A DNA stretch of 64,000 bases from Tillus elongatus (GCA_964006375.1 OZ023264.1:13340225-13404224), one strand, 5' to 3'. Counted from the stretch's first letter, positions 1 to 60,300 are shown. Numbers and translations: made by a program. Notes: a model not told the origin generated them from the sequence alone.

Positions 1-1550
1 TTTTGAAAATGATATCCGTCATTTTATGCGCGACATTGGGGATTGTTGGTGGTTGAACATTTGGAGGTGGGTTGAGAGTAGACTTTCCGGCGAACAACGA
101 AGCAAAAAGTTCAGCCTTGCCCAGGGCGGTAGAAACAATTTCATCCCCTGAGACAAGAGGTGGGAACGTGTTTTTGCAGACATTATTCCCAATAGATTTA
201 GCAAGAGTCCAGAAGGGTTTGCCGCCGTTGGAGCTTAAGAGGACTTTGTTTTTGATGTGGTTATTAAACGAGTTTTTTGCCTCAGAAAGAATGCGGACAT
301 AGCGGTTTCTTGCGTCGTTAAATGCTTGACTATTTTCTTGACTGAAATTGTGTAGAAGCGTTTTGTGAGCTTTGACCTATTCAAGTCTGGCCTTGTCACA
401 GGATTTAGAGAACCAGGACTTTTGAGTGGCTGAAGAGGTTTTCTGTGTACGTGGGATAAATAATTCCATGCCAGCTTGGATAATTTCGGTGACGTTTTGT
501 GAGATATCAGAGGGGTCAGGATGAGAGAAGCAGACAGACGCCCATGGAAATGAGGAAAAGTAATCCCGCATTTCGTCCCAGTTTGCGGAGTTGTAGTGCC
601 AAACGATACGTGGGTGTGATGACTGTGTGACCTCGGGTTGCATTGCGCAGAAAGCAGTGACCATCCCGTGGTCTGAGCGACCAAGGGGGGCTGTGACTGA
701 TATCTTATAGCATTCAGGTTGTGTAGTAAGAAGGAGATCCAAGGGATTTGAGCTGTGTGTTGGGATACGAGGAAAGTAAGTAGGTTGCTGAACCATCTTG
801 GCTAAAGAATTGCTGACTGCAAAGGCCTCCGCTGCTCTCCCTTGTGGATCGGTTTTGGAAGATTCTAGCCATTCCTTATTATGGACATTGAAGTCACCAA
901 GAATAGTGACCTCGGTGGAAGGATATTCGGAAACCAGATGGTCGGTTTTTTCAGAAAGGCAGTCAAAGAGCTTGACAAAGTTGTTGTCAGAAGGTGACCG
1001 GTAAATGCAACAGATGAATTTAGTTGCAGCCCTGAGAGAGAGTTTTACCCATAGTATGTCTTTTCTTCCAGCTTCTAAATTGGGGAGTCTGGTGCAGGGT
1101 AGATTGCTACGGACGTATGCGCACACGCCTCCATGCAATCTAAAGGAAGTAAGAAGCTCATATCCCGGGAAATTAAGGTGATTAGTGGCTGTTTTGGCAC
1201 TGATTTGGGTTTCGGTGAGGAAGAGAAGGGGCCTGTTAGCCTGGAGGAAATGGTGGACGGAGTTCAGGTTAGAATTTAGGCAACATATATTCGAAAAGGA
1301 TATGTTAAATCTTGATGTTGGCGCCCCCTGTACACCCCTCTCCCGGAGGTCCGAATGGAGGGGTATTTTACCTCCGGAATCTTTTGTACAAGGAGGAGCC
1401 ATCATTATTTTTGCTTATAAGGGAAACCGACTCATACACCAGAACCGGAAACGTCCGTTGGGACTTCACCGGCCCTTGATGTATGGGGTGGTACCTCCTC
1501 GGGCGTGAAAAAATCCTTTACTATTATGTAAAGGAAAATTCCACTACCAC
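1..1550 (-). pseudogene. LINE-A copy 1: endonuclease and linker region
   Basis: Open from 1405 to 377 on the minus strand, this is the AP-like endonuclease of a non-LTR retrotransposon ORF2: FLTETQIS, then LGDFNVHNKEWL and GRSDHGMVTAF give the E, D/N and SDH catalytic blocks. A TAG after KARLE breaks the frame; homologous sequence (RNRYVRILSEAKNSFNNHI) continues toward the reverse transcriptase, which lies off the left edge. Positions 1410-1550 are upstream non-coding or ORF1-end sequence. The clade is not assigned; the arrangement is Jockey/CR1-like. Best endonuclease copy in the window. Confidence 0.85.
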
Positions 1551-1991
1551 CTGCTATGGATTGGATTGGATCAAGGGACTATCAATTGTCCAATAGTTAT
1601 GCTTTTCGACATAGTAGGAGGATACAAAACATTATCATTCAAAATTTTTTTTTCAGACAATTACAAAGCCATTTAAATAAAATTTCAGGGATATATTGCC
1701 TTGTAAAAGACCTTACTACACACCAACATTCAACATTATAAGTGTATGGAAAATTGAGTTATTCAGATTTTGAGTTTTCTTTCGAATTTTTTTGGAATAC
1801 ATTGCCCTGGGAAAGACCTTATGACCTACCAAAATTCAACTTTCTAAGTTTATAGAAAATTGAATTATTCAAGTTTGACGCATTTATCATAAAAATTCAC
1901 TACCATAACACACTTGCTGCGTTCCGAACTTTTTAATATATCATTTAGTCTGCATATAAGTACAACTTAGTATAAAATTACCACCAGCGAG

Positions 1992-1992
<1 letters not shown>

Positions 1993-2084
<92 letters not shown>
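1993..2084. repeat. (TA)n tract, 92 bp
   Basis: Followed directly by CAGGGTGATTTATTTTTTCA, a mariner-type terminus. Confidence 0.95.
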
Positions 2085-2087
<3 letters not shown>

Positions 2088-2436
2088 GGTGATTTATTTT
2101 TTCACCATCAAATTGCGACAAGTGAAAGGTGCGATCATTCCAAGAAAAAACTTCATACAATCATATGCATAGGCGTTACTATGGTTCAAGATTGAATATT
2201 CCAGCTTAATGGAAAATTTATTGAGTTATCGGATTTGAAATATTTTTACGAAAATTTTCTACCATAACATACTTGCTGCACCCAGACCCTTTCCAACACT
2301 TATTTATGGTTGCTGTATCCATACTTTTTGAAAATGATGAAATATTGCAGCTTACTATGTATGACTGACAAACAAGGCAACCTCAAAATCATTTTTGAAA
2401 AAATATTTTTAAAAAATTAAATGAGAACAATTGTAT

Positions 2437-2791
2437 ATGTGTTTTGTTTCTTTAACATCGGCCTATTTCCGCGACTATGGCCAATCACCGACGCCAGGGA
2501 GCAGTTTCACCTCACTATCCTGGAAATTTTGCCGAACCCCTGCCTTTCTGTAAGGAGGGTAGGGATATTTCATGTGCCTGACATCGCATGGACACGGGAC
2601 CGACGGCTTTACGCCCCCTCCGAGGGGCGGAACTTGCAGACATTCAACTTACTCAAATACAATGCCAGAACCTCGGCTGATGTTAATTTTACAGTTTGTA
2701 CTGAAAAAGTGAAAGGAGTACCCTGGGATCGAACCCAGTACCCTTCGGTTCAGAGGCACACGTTCTTACCCCTGAACCACCGAGGTTCCTG
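2437..2791 (-). mobile_element. tRNA-derived SINE, copy 1
   Basis: The minus strand starts with a tRNA-like head: CCTCGGTGGTTCAGGGGTAA (A box region) and GGTTCGATCCC (B box, 2735-2725), followed by an unrelated body ending near TTTCTTTAACATCGG. About 87-90 percent similar by eye to the copy at 21.7 kb. Confidence 0.75.
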
Positions 2792-2929
2792 TGAGAACAA
2801 TTTAAACATAAATTGAAAATCTTGGTTCGCTGCTTCGTTGCGGGGTTCTCCTTCCCCGTCTGCATGCCCACAATCACATTCACTGTATAAACAAGAAAAA
2901 TTTCTTTGGATCAACTGCTAAGAACGTTG

Positions 2930-3050
2930 CGTGAGTATAGAGGGTCTGCGCGCGGTAAACGGGATTTTAAGGAGGTATAGCTGCAAAATGGGTTAAAGGC
3001 AGCTTAATGAGGTCCAACTAAGCTACTTCTTTCGAACTTTCCGCTCTCAT
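2930..3050 (+). repeat. Diverged repeat shared with 32.8 kb
   Basis: GTAAACGGGATTTTAAGGAG and TTAATGAGGTCCAACTAAGC have counterparts at 32840-32910; the next part of the family appears at 4430-4690 and 32945-33180. Confidence 0.5.
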
Positions 3051-3054
3051 TTCA

Positions 3055-4423
<1,369 letters not shown>

Positions 4424-4429
4424 AGTTTT

Positions 4430-4690
4430 TATATTCTTCTCCGCCCAGCACCACTATTTACTCTTGGTCCCGTATCTTTCTAGTGGCCTTTTTGCAAGAA
4501 ATTTTTCTTGTGGTTTGGGCCTCCAGAATGGGTTCTAACCATATTTCTTAAAAGATTTTTCTAAGCATCACCAACATACCCCCCCCCCCCCCCCCGTGCT
4601 CATCTGCGAATTTACCGACATTTTCATTTTTATTTACAAACGGAATGCATTTATGAAATTATAGCTGGCAGGTAAGCATTTTTCCATATT
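4430..4690 (+). repeat. Diverged repeat with a 17-base C run
   Basis: CTAGTGGCCTTTTTGCAAGA and TATAGCTGGCAGGTAAGCAT match 32985-33175 in order. Contains an uninterrupted C run at 4579-4595, rare in this AT-rich DNA. Confidence 0.5.
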
Positions 4691-4784
4691 AATCGTCATA
4701 GTTGCGACGACCAGGCGACGTCGCTTTTTGACTGTGATGGTTATAGTTATTAAAAATAGAGATACAACATATTTTAAAACTTAC

Positions 4785-50282
<45,498 letters not shown>

Positions 50283-50426
50283 ACTGAAATAACGTACTGA
50301 AGTTTTTGAGTACCTACTAATCGTCACTTAACCATTCTTGATACTAAGTAACAAATTGTTTTTTCGCTCCCTTCTACAACAAATCGTTTTTTGAGTTCAT
50401 AGGTAAATAACAAGGTGTATTTTGAA

Positions 50427-50455
50427 ACTGCTAGTTAAATCGTTGTTACTTTATA
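50427..50455 (-). promoter_or_regulatory. Candidate core promoter of gene 1
   Basis: On the minus strand TTTTATAAAG (TATA box at 50455-50450) is followed about 26 nt later by CAGT (50430-50427), an arthropod-type initiator. This would give a 5' leader of about 147 nt before the ATG at 50282. It is inferred only from motif spacing. Confidence 0.4.
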
Positions 50456-50720
50456 AAATGTATACCACATACATATACATACATTAATTTAAGATAATTT
50501 TAAGGTCAAGCGCAAACCAGTACATAAAAATTCTGTGTTTTCTATGACATGTTGTTCAACATTTACGTAATATTATTACTGTATGAAACATTGGACATAC
50601 TTATTTTAACACATTTGTAAATTTTATTGTATTCATTTACATATTTTGCGATTTTAGCGAATTTTAATGGAAAAAAATCACTGGTGAGGGGATGGCGACT
50701 TGTATATTTATATATACATA

Positions 50721-53079
50721 CAGTGTGTCCTAAACTGTATGGGAATGTATTGCTATCTCCCTTATTATTAGAGATAGGGAAACGGTTATATTAGCAATGT
50801 TTTGTAGAATTTCATGCGCGTTTCAAATATGACTTGCATTTTACCCTGCCGCTTTTCGTTTTCGAGTTATTTAAAAAAACAACATTTGTCGGTTTCTTTT
50901 TTCTTCAATATCTAAGTAGGCGTTGATCTGACATGTCTAAGACTTGCACATTATCACGACACTTTTTACAAAGTAATCTTTTTGTTCCATTCTCAACATC
51001 GGATTGCCATTTGTTTTTGAGCTACAGGTGTCAACGTTTGTTTTTATTATGGTAGCCATATTCGATGTTTTGCTCATATGATAGCCTGTGTAAAGAGCTT
51101 TCCAATGATGTACAATATGCTTGAGAAATCTTGTAATTGCACTGACAATTTTGAGAAAAACCTTTTTGAGGATAGTAGGCTATGAAATGCAATACCAGAA
51201 AAGAAATGAGAAAAAAAGTGTTCAAAAAGCAGTAGGCCATGGAGTCTAACAATATACTTCTACTTTTAATATAATTTTCCGTAATAATTCACGATAAAAA
51301 ACTATTGTGATTTAATTTCTAATGCTTAATTAGGTAATAATGCTAAGTAATATTATGTGAAACAGTTTAATAATGAAACCCGGCAATAACAAATAGGAAC
51401 GTAAACTCCACAAAGCAACACAATTAAAAACGGAACTCAACAAATGTTAAAATAGAAACTAAAAAATACGCTAAATAGTAAATTGTTCAATATGGCCACC
51501 GCTTTGTTCAATGCACTTTATACACCTTTTTGAAACATGCCTGCAAACTCTGGTGAGGGTGTTTTGGTTAATATGATTTATAGCTTCCGTGATTCTGTTT
51601 CGTAATTCATTGATATTTTGTGGTGGATCGACTTTATACACATCATTCTTCAGAGTACTCCAAAAATAAAAATTCATGGGCGTTATATCAGGACTTCGAG
51701 CACACCAATGAACCGGCCCATTGTTAAAAATAACACGATTATTAAAATTTTTGTACAAAAATTCTTTAGACGATCCTAGCATTGTGAGCTGGACAACCGT
51801 CTTGTTGGCACCAAATATCGCCTAAATTATCATGAACTCTTCTAATTGTTGGTAAGATATCATTTCTCAATAGATTAAGATACCTTTCCCCAGTTAAATT
51901 ATGTTTAAAAAAGAACGGACCAACAATCAAGTTACCTGAATTTTTTAAAAATTAACTGTCTAATCTACAAACAAAAATAACAGTTTTTTACCTAATAGGC
52001 CGCACCAAACGATTGTAGGTTTGTATGGATGGTAATGACTTTGTTTTAATACACGGTGTATCGTACTTTTTGGAAGGTTAATTTGTTCACCATAAAACCG
52101 AACAGATTTCGGAGGGTTTCCGTTTGAAACCTGTAAGACGGTATTATTTCTTTCTTCATTTCTAGGCATTGGTAGTTTCTTTCCGTGGAAGCTACCGTCG
52201 TTCAATAGATTAGTCACTATCCTGAGAAATATTTTGGTGTTTGGTTGTCGTCTTTCTGGGTAGTTGTTTTGATATGAATTTGCAGCTGCCTCAGTATTTC
52301 GGTTAGAACGAATATAACATTCCAACATGTCAAAATATTCTTCATTACCGAACATATTGTTGAATAATATTTCAAAGAAACAGGAAACAAACTATTTAGT
52401 ACAAAATTTGAAGCAACGTGTTAAATACACCTCAAATTGTTCAGATAATTAAGAATGACAGTATTCTTAATTGTCGCGATAGTGTTATATTCATAGCAAC
52501 GTTTCTTCTGTTGTTTTTCAGTTGACCTACGTTTAAAAATCAAACAATTTTCAAAGGCATTTACTTAAATCATTAATCTCCTGTTTACTGAATTCTGTTA
52601 GTAAATTTAGTTATTTACTAGGTTTACCTATTTAATTAAATTATAACAATTTTTTGGATAATGTTGTAATGTAAAATATCATTTGTAATAATGGGCCGAT
52701 TCATTGGTGTGCTCAAAGTTCCTTTTTTTATCGTTACAGAAAATTATGCTAAAAGTAGAAGTCTATTGTTAGACTACATGGCCTACTGCTTTTTGAACAC
52801 TCTTTTTTGTCATTTGTTTTCTGGTATTGGATTTCATAGCCTACTATCCTCAAAACGGGTTTTCTCAAAATTGTCAGTGCAATTACAAGATTTCTCAAGC
52901 ATGTTGTACATCATTGGAAAGCCCTTTTCACAGGCTATCACATGAGCAAAACATCCAATATGGCTACCATAATAAAAACAAACGTTGATACCTGTAGCTC
53001 AAAACAAATGACAATCCTAAGTTGAGAATAGCACAAAAAGATTACTCTGTAAAAGTTGTCCTGATAATGTGCAAGTCTT

Positions 53080-53081
<2 letters not shown>
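50721..53081 (-). mobile_element. Decayed DD41D-like mariner with long inverted repeats
   Basis: The left end CAGTGTGTCCTAAACTGTAT follows TA. The inverted repeat 50936-51286 matches 52730-53081, but the counterpart of 50721-50935 is absent on the right, where a (TA)n tract and T-module sequence begin. Transposase remnants lie between. Confidence 0.78.
51471..52355 (-). pseudogene. Degenerate DD41D-like transposase
   Basis: N-terminal helix-turn-helix part 52355-51975 (RNTEAAANSYQNNYPERRQP, INLPKSTIHRVLKQSHYHPY); the block containing the first aspartate is deleted, fusing HPYKP to TIVWCGLLGKK. A middle frame keeps CQQDGCPAHN. After a frameshift, 51782-51471 has ARSPDITPMNFYFW with N in place of the third D. 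Cannot be functional. Confidence 0.8.

Positions 53082-53156
<75 letters not shown>
53082..53156. repeat. (TA)n tract, 75 bp
   Basis: Junction between the mariner right repeat and T-module text. Confidence 0.95.
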
Positions 53157-53159
<3 letters not shown>

Positions 53160-53514
53160 GACACTGACCCCGGATATGTGTTCTAGGGTTCCTAGTTCGC
53201 GGTCGTTTGAAGAAATCCTCATTAGTGATTTTTTTCAAAGAAAATGCACTCAAAATGTAAATTTCTATCGCGATTGTATTGCAAAATCTAGTGAATCGCC
53301 TCTCAATTGCAAAACCCGAAAAAATTGGATTTCCTCGATTACAGCGCCATCTGCCATGAAGAGAAAAAAATGTTTCAAATGAAAGTTACGTAGTTTTCAG
53401 CGTAACACACCAAGCTGCAATCAAAAGTAAGGGTTTCTATTTAAGATTTTAAAGATGTCTCTTCTATCACCCACAGGGGTTGGGATGGAGGATGATCATT
53501 TTTGATATCATTTG

Positions 53515-53773
53515 ATAGCTTTCAGGAGACCAGGCGAACAGAGCGAATGCACCCTTTTACTGTCCAGGTCACCAGACATAGACCATCTTGTTATACCCGC
53601 TCTTTTGTCCCGGGGACTTCCAAGTTGTGGAATTCCTTGCCGGCACATGTTTTTCCTTCTCCTTCGAACCTTTAAATACAGAATTAACAAGTTGCCTCTT
53701 TCCTCTTTGTTGACACCCACGGTACGATAGTATTTAGGCTGTAAGCCCTCGTGGTGTGTTGTTGAAATATAAA
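53515..53773 (+). mobile_element. LINE-A copy 8: 3' end only
   Basis: Short 5'-truncated copy containing the final coding block (HPFTVQVTRHRPSC, FVPGTSKLWNSLPAHVF) and the 3' trailer ending GTGTGTTGTTGAAATATAAA. Confidence 0.8.
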
Positions 53774-53890
53774 AAAAGATGATTGCTGCACCACCAGTGA
53801 CCAAAGTGTGACAAAATACTATCCACCTTACGTATAGCATCAGACAATATCGGATCCGAAACTATGATTGCTATGCCATCCGCGTACATA

Positions 53891-53897
<7 letters not shown>

Positions 53898-53966
<69 letters not shown>
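53898..53966. repeat. (TA)n tract, 69 bp
   Basis: Downstream of gene 2, not near T text. Confidence 0.95.
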
Positions 53967-53969
<3 letters not shown>

Positions 53970-54128
53970 CTTAATTGTGAACATACCGGCCATGCATTAT
54001 TACTTGCCATAAGACACATTCTTCTAAATACTGCATAATATTTTTTTCTGGATAATTAACCAAATAGATAACCTTAATTCATTAAACAGTAAATAGTTAA
54101 GAAAGCTACAATAACAAACATTAGATGG

Positions 54129-54134
54129 TTTATT
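54129..54134 (-). terminator. Polyadenylation signal of gene 2
   Basis: AATAAA on the minus strand 71 nt after the stop codon, in otherwise single-copy AT-rich DNA. Confidence 0.6.
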
Positions 54135-54204
54135 CAAATATACAAAAACAAAGAAATAAATAATAAAAAGTATATGTATCTAAAATGTACAGAAAATAAA
54201 AGCT

Positions 54205-54381
54205 TCATGAAGTAGCTTTTGTTTCGGTAGGTTCTCCACATTTTTGAAGACTTTTGTAACGAATATTCCTCACTTGTGGTATTATTTCATTCTGAAGTTG
54301 CAACATCGGCAATTCTAATATCAAATGTACAAATAAGCCGCTTGGAAACGAGAGAAGAACATCTTGTATAAATGAAGATAT
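54205..54381 (-). CDS. Gene 2 last coding exon
   Basis: Acceptor AATTATTACAG. Encodes a last amphipathic helix (GLFVHLILELPMLQLQNEI, the family LExP block) and a basic/polar tail with stop TGA at 54205-54207. Confidence 0.92.
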   Translation of the reverse strand: MSSFIQDVLLSFPSGLFVHLILELPMLQLQNEIIPQVRNIRYKSLQKCGEPTETKATS

Positions 54382-57300
54382 CTGTAATAATTGTAAAAGT
54401 AAAACACAAAATATAAAATAAAAATAATAATAATATTCTTACCAAAACGTAATCTGAGACATACATCGTAGTCTTGGTTAGAGCTGTCCTTGAAAATACT
54501 ATACCGTAGTGTGCTAAATATACACTGTACGTACAACTACCAAGGAAAACTGCAAATTTCCATTCGCAGATCGATTTTAGAAATCCTAAAAATAAACAAA
54601 ATAAAAACAGATTGTTATTAAAAATGAATTCAACCATCGTTTTTAATTTCATAAGGAAACGCAGCATGTACGTTATGGTACTATTATGATTAATGTTTAC
54701 CTCCAACTTCATGTGACATTCCTAGAATACCTATACCGATTCCTAGTGCAAAGAGCGGCTTCAACATACCAACCAATATGCTGGAGATAATTCTGTTGAA
54801 CTTAAAAAGGCCAATTACCAGTACTCCTATAGGTAGACCGGGAAATGATATCCACCAAAGCACTTCAAACCACTGGAAAAAAATTGTTATATTTAGTCAG
54901 TTTCAATGACAGACATAAGCTACTGAGAACATAAGAAATTAAAACCATGTAACTAATAATAATTTTATGTTTTCTTTTTCTTGTTTGGTCGTTGTTTCTT
55001 CCTTTGACCTCTCAGTCCGTATTTTCCTCCTTCTTCTTTCCGATTTTCCCCGCTCTCCACCACCTCCTCATAATCCTCTTCTTCTTCATTTTTTTCTTTT
55101 CTTAGTCATATAGTTCTTTTTATGGTTCATCTATCTTCCTCTTATTCATGTTTATCTTATAAGTACACTTGGAGAATCCAAATCACCACATGTCCTCTGA
55201 TGACGTTAACTTTGCAAAACGATCGTCACGTCTTTAAAAAGATGTGTTTTTGGCGATTTGGGTTCTTCATGTGTACTTATTAGTGCTCATCACAAGTTCC
55301 AATCGTCACTTAATGTTTATCTTCGTCTGCTTCTTCTAAGATTCGTATTGGTTAGGTTGTCAATGCAACAGCTTTCGTTTTATTTGCTGCGTACCGAAAC
55401 AAGCAGTTGCTGTTATACCATACGAATTTACAGGACGTGGCAAGGAAAGAAGGCAATAAAAACAGGTTTGTGGCCATGGTAACATTGGACGTAAAAAACG
55501 CGTTCAATACAACACCGTGGAGAGGCATATACGAAGTGTTAAGAAAGAGGCAGGTTGAACCATATATGCTGAAAATAGTATGTAGTTACCTGGAAAATTG
55601 ACAGCTACTGATTGGACAGAAATATCGGATGCAGGTTACATGTGGCGTGCCACAGGGGTCGGTCCTGGGACCAACGCTGTGGAACTTGTATTACGATAAG
55701 GTCTTTAGTCTGGAGTCCGTAGTAAACAACACGGCTATTATAGGGTATGCAGATAATTTGGCGCTGGTTGTAAGCGGAGGAAATAAGGCTGACATAGAAG
55801 ACAATATCAACTGGTCAGTGGCAAGGGTGGAAACGAGTTTAAAAAAAAGTTTAATATAATCTTACCTTGCTTTTAAAGAATTCGTGATCTTTGTACTTGA
55901 AATAGATGTATCCAAATCCAAGTCCTAACATATATGTTGCCATGTTCGAGTACGTGGATGTGTAGGTGGAGTTGAATTCAAAGGACAGGAATTTGTATCT
56001 TTTTGAATTCCTGGAAAGTAATTTATGTACAGTTATTTTGAACGTATAAGTTTTAAAAGTGATTAAACTTCCGAAAATGCTTAACCGCGACATCTAACGA
56101 CGAACTATTCAGTTGCTTTTCAGCAAATGTACCTCCTATGCCCAATTTCACAAAGTTCGATGAAACAATTAAGGGCAGGTTAGTTAATGAAGGTTTAATA
56201 CAACCAAATACTATATAATGACAATACGGGACACTCCTATGCTTTAGCATTGGTGATATTTGTGACAAGTACACTAGCGCCACCTCGCATGAAGTACTGA
56301 CAACTGTGCGAGTAATTTAAATTGTATATTTACCTGTATATTCTTAATTTAGACAATTGGTTTATTATAGATGAATATAAAAACTTGTACATGACAAAAC
56401 AGTGAACATTTTCTGATTATATTATATATATTATAAATAGAATTTGTATCAACACTCAGCTTGAAACCTAAATGAATTCAGCATGAATAATTCTGCAAAT
56501 TTCTCTTACCCATAATCTTATTTCATCATAATTTAAAATATTACCTTGAAACCGTTGTTAAACTACTATTTCAAGGGTAGGTATAGGAATATACTGAAAG
56601 TTGTTTCTGAGGATATTAAGTTACAATCTGTACTTACCTATATATAATTGTTCTAGGTATAAATGGTAGCACAGTACTCAATTTTCTATATCTCTACATG
56701 AAAACTGTCTTATTAATCTAATATTTTAAAATATGTAACTGATATACTTAGTACATAATTAGGAAATTCGACAAATGAAAGGTGAGACTAACTCTTACTT
56801 CCGTGAATAAATCCATTATATAGGGCTGAATCAGCTATTTCTACTTGTCTCTTTAAAAACTTGTCTTGGGAAGATAATTAAAAGCCTTTACCAAGTTAAA
56901 TAATTTTAAATGTGAAAAAAATGTGACAATATATGCCATACTGAAATAAAAAAGGACACAGAAGAATATAGAAAAACAGTTTTCTTATATCATTTATTAT
57001 TAATGCAAAACTTTTTTTGCCTTCATATTTCTTTTTGATGCACTGCAAGACAAGTTATGATTGAAGCCTTTCAACCACCCGTTTACGGAGTTTATCTATA
57101 AATAGGTACATGATCGTAAATATTACACAATAAATTCTCTTCTGCGAACTGTACATATTGGCATAAAAGTGATTCTAAATTTGTCTTCTGCTTCAAATCA
57201 TATTCACGTTTCGCCATCCTTTAAAAACCTATGAAATGTCTTTGATAGATTTAGCACGTTATAATTCGAACAATTATAGATTGCACGCACCCAACCACTA

Positions 57301-60300
57301 ACATTCATTGTAAAAAACACAGCTCAAACTTAATTATACACAGTTAAACACCAGCAATTGCTAGTGTTACACGTTCTCGAACGACGTAACATCAGTACTA
57401 TCCGCTAGGGGCGCTGATAATCTTGAAACACGAAATCAGCCGGAGTGTCCTGTATTGTCATTATATAGTATTTGATACAACCAATCACAGCTTCAAAATA
57501 TTTGGTTGTCATGACAAAAACCCTAATCATACCCTGTGTTTGGTTGTCTGTAGCCTTGATTAACTAAACGTCCATTAAATATTTAATTGTGCTTTGTGAA
57601 ACTGTGAATTAGTCAATTATCTTTTCAGTGACTTGCTTTCTGTCTATTACTTTCTATTAATCCTTGAGTGCATAGTGTATCAGATATGATACACCATCGA
57701 AATCTGGTCTTTACTGCCATCTGCCAAGTATCTACCCAATTAAAAGTTGTTGCAGATCTGCAAAACTAGGCACATGTTCCATCCTACACTACTACAATGC
57801 AGTTTTCCCGTCTCTTTAGGCCATCATTCACATTCTCAATAAATTTTAGGACACAACAACATCAAGTATAAGTCACTTTTATAGTTTTTCAGATTTTGTT
57901 TTAAAAATTAGGCTTTTTTTGTTGCTTTATCTACATGGATCATTTATGATAGACCATGGGGGTGTGGTCTGGTCGTGCGCTGGTCGTTCTCTTGATTGAT
58001 CGACGCGTGACTTAGCTACTGGACTCCTAGAGGCTGGCTCCGCGCATAAAATGACGGATATAATTTTCAAAACTAAAAAGGTACGAAAGATACTCTCTCC
58101 TCTTAACACCAGGAAAGCCTCTGGCCTTGATGAGATCCCAGCAATTGTTCTCAAAAAATGTGCTCCAGAACTTGCTCCTGTCCTGACTTGTCTGTTTCAG
58201 ACATCTTACAATAGAGGCATATTCCCTAGCAACTGGAAAACTGCTCGAGTACAATCCGTCCCCAAGAAAGGATCCAAAGCGCTTTATGCAACTACAGGCC
58301 TATTTCTCTCCTTTCAGTCATCTCTAAAGTAATGGAAAAATATATAAACACTGAATTACTAAAATTTCTTGAAAAACACAGTCTAATCCACGACAGGCAG
58401 TATGGATTCCGTCAGCGCAGATCAACTGCCGACCTCCTTTCCTTTGTCACCCATTCTTGGAACAAGTCTATGAAACTACACGGTGAATCCCAGACATATC
58501 CAAAGCCTTTGACCAGGTCTGGCACGCAGCGCTGCTTAATAAACTTCCGGCCTATGGCCTACCACCAAAACTCTGTACCTGGACAGCAAACTTTCTCTCC
58601 AACCGGAGCATTTCTGTTGTTGTGGATTGCCATTCCTCTAAACTATATTCAATTAATGCAGGAGTTCCTCAAGGTTCAGCTTTAGCCCCTACTTTGTTTC
58701 TTCTTCACATCAATGACCTCCTCTCTAGCACATCCAACCCAATTCACAGTTACGCGGACGACAGCACCCTCCACTCAAATATACAATATCCTAAGCCTGT
58801 CTATTTGGCCCAACTAGATGAGGATCGCAGACACATGGAGGGTTCTGTCTCCGTGGATCTCCAAAAAATACTAGACTGGGGAAGTAGAAATCTTGTACAA
58901 TTAAACCCCACCAAATCTCAGTCTTGCTTTCTTTCCCATAAAAGATACACCAGCCCTAGAACCATCACAATGAACAACCAAGTTATTCAAAGTAATGAGT
59001 CCTTTTCACTTGTTGGCATTTCTGATCGAAATCTCAATTGGCACCAACATGTCACATCAATTGCAGAAGCGGCTGCTAAGAGATTAGGTTTCCTCTTCCG
59101 GGATCGCAAATACTTTTTACCAGCTAATCTCTATACCTTATATACTTCACAAATAAGGCCAAACCTTGAATACTGCTCCCACATCTGGGGTGCTGCTGCC
59201 GCTTCTACACTCGCTATCCTGGACTCCATCCAGAAGAGAGCTATACGTCTCATTGGTGACCATACCCTCACCCAAAGGCTGCCATCCCTTGCCCACCGAC
59301 GTGCTGTTGGTGACCTCTGTCTCTTTTATAGATATCTGCACGGGTAGTGCTCAGAGGAGCTTTCTTCCATAGTTTCTCCACCTGCTGCCCCCAACAGATC
59401 TACCAGGGGAACAGAGCGAATGCACCCTTTTACTGTCCAGGTCACCAGACATAGAACATCTTGTTATGCCCGCTCTTTTGTCCCGGGGACTTCTAAGTTG
59501 TGGAATTCCTTGCCGGCGCATGTTTCTCCTTCTGCTCCGAACCTCCAAACCTTCAAGTCCAGAATTAACAAGTTGCCTCTTTCTCCTTGTCGACACCCAC
59601 GGTACGATAGTATTTAGGCTGTAAGCCCTCGTGGTATGTGGTCGAAAAAAAACTTTAGCTCGGCCATTTGCGATGTTTTCCACTGTTTTATGGTTTAAGA
59701 CAAAATATCATCGCCACCGATAGCTTCTCTGTTCCTTCATTGCGTTACAGCCTTAACAATTTCCATTTTCTCGATTTCATGGAATCCCTCGAAACCGGCA
59801 TTAGTCGTTCTTTCACTGCTGTTCTTTTCAAGTAATAATTTCCATATTTACTGACGATAAAGTAGAATAAATACGATTTTGGTTATAATATCCTGAAAAA
59901 TATTACAACCAAATTATCTTACGTAATTTTTAAAAACGACAATTTTCTGTGTTAAATATGATTTAAAATTAACATTGCAATTTAAACCTTCATCATCAAT
60001 ACATTTTGCTTTGTAATTTTTGCAAATAAGATAGCTTTTATAGAAAATTAGGGCTCTCAACTTTTCTTACTATATGACTTTTATGTCAGTATAAAGTCAC
60101 TGTTTACATAACCGCTAATTGAATACTTCCTTAATTTACAACTATGATATTTTCTAGTTCATCTTTCGTCTAAAAGTAGTTTGATAATATACGTTTTATC
60201 TAGGAGGATAGGATAAAAAATAATACTTACTCTGGTGTGATTCTGTAAAGGATATCTGTGTTGTAAATATAAGTGACCACTCCCTGTATCACAATACCCA

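Noticed and set aside
2689..2883. A tRNA gene suggested by GGTTCGATCCC
   Set aside because: The A-box region is degenerate, no cloverleaf closes, and the same head with a shared body occurs at three loci, so it is a SINE.
54321..54536. Second minus-strand frame across 54321-54536
   Set aside because: Shadow of gene 2 coding exons in another frame.
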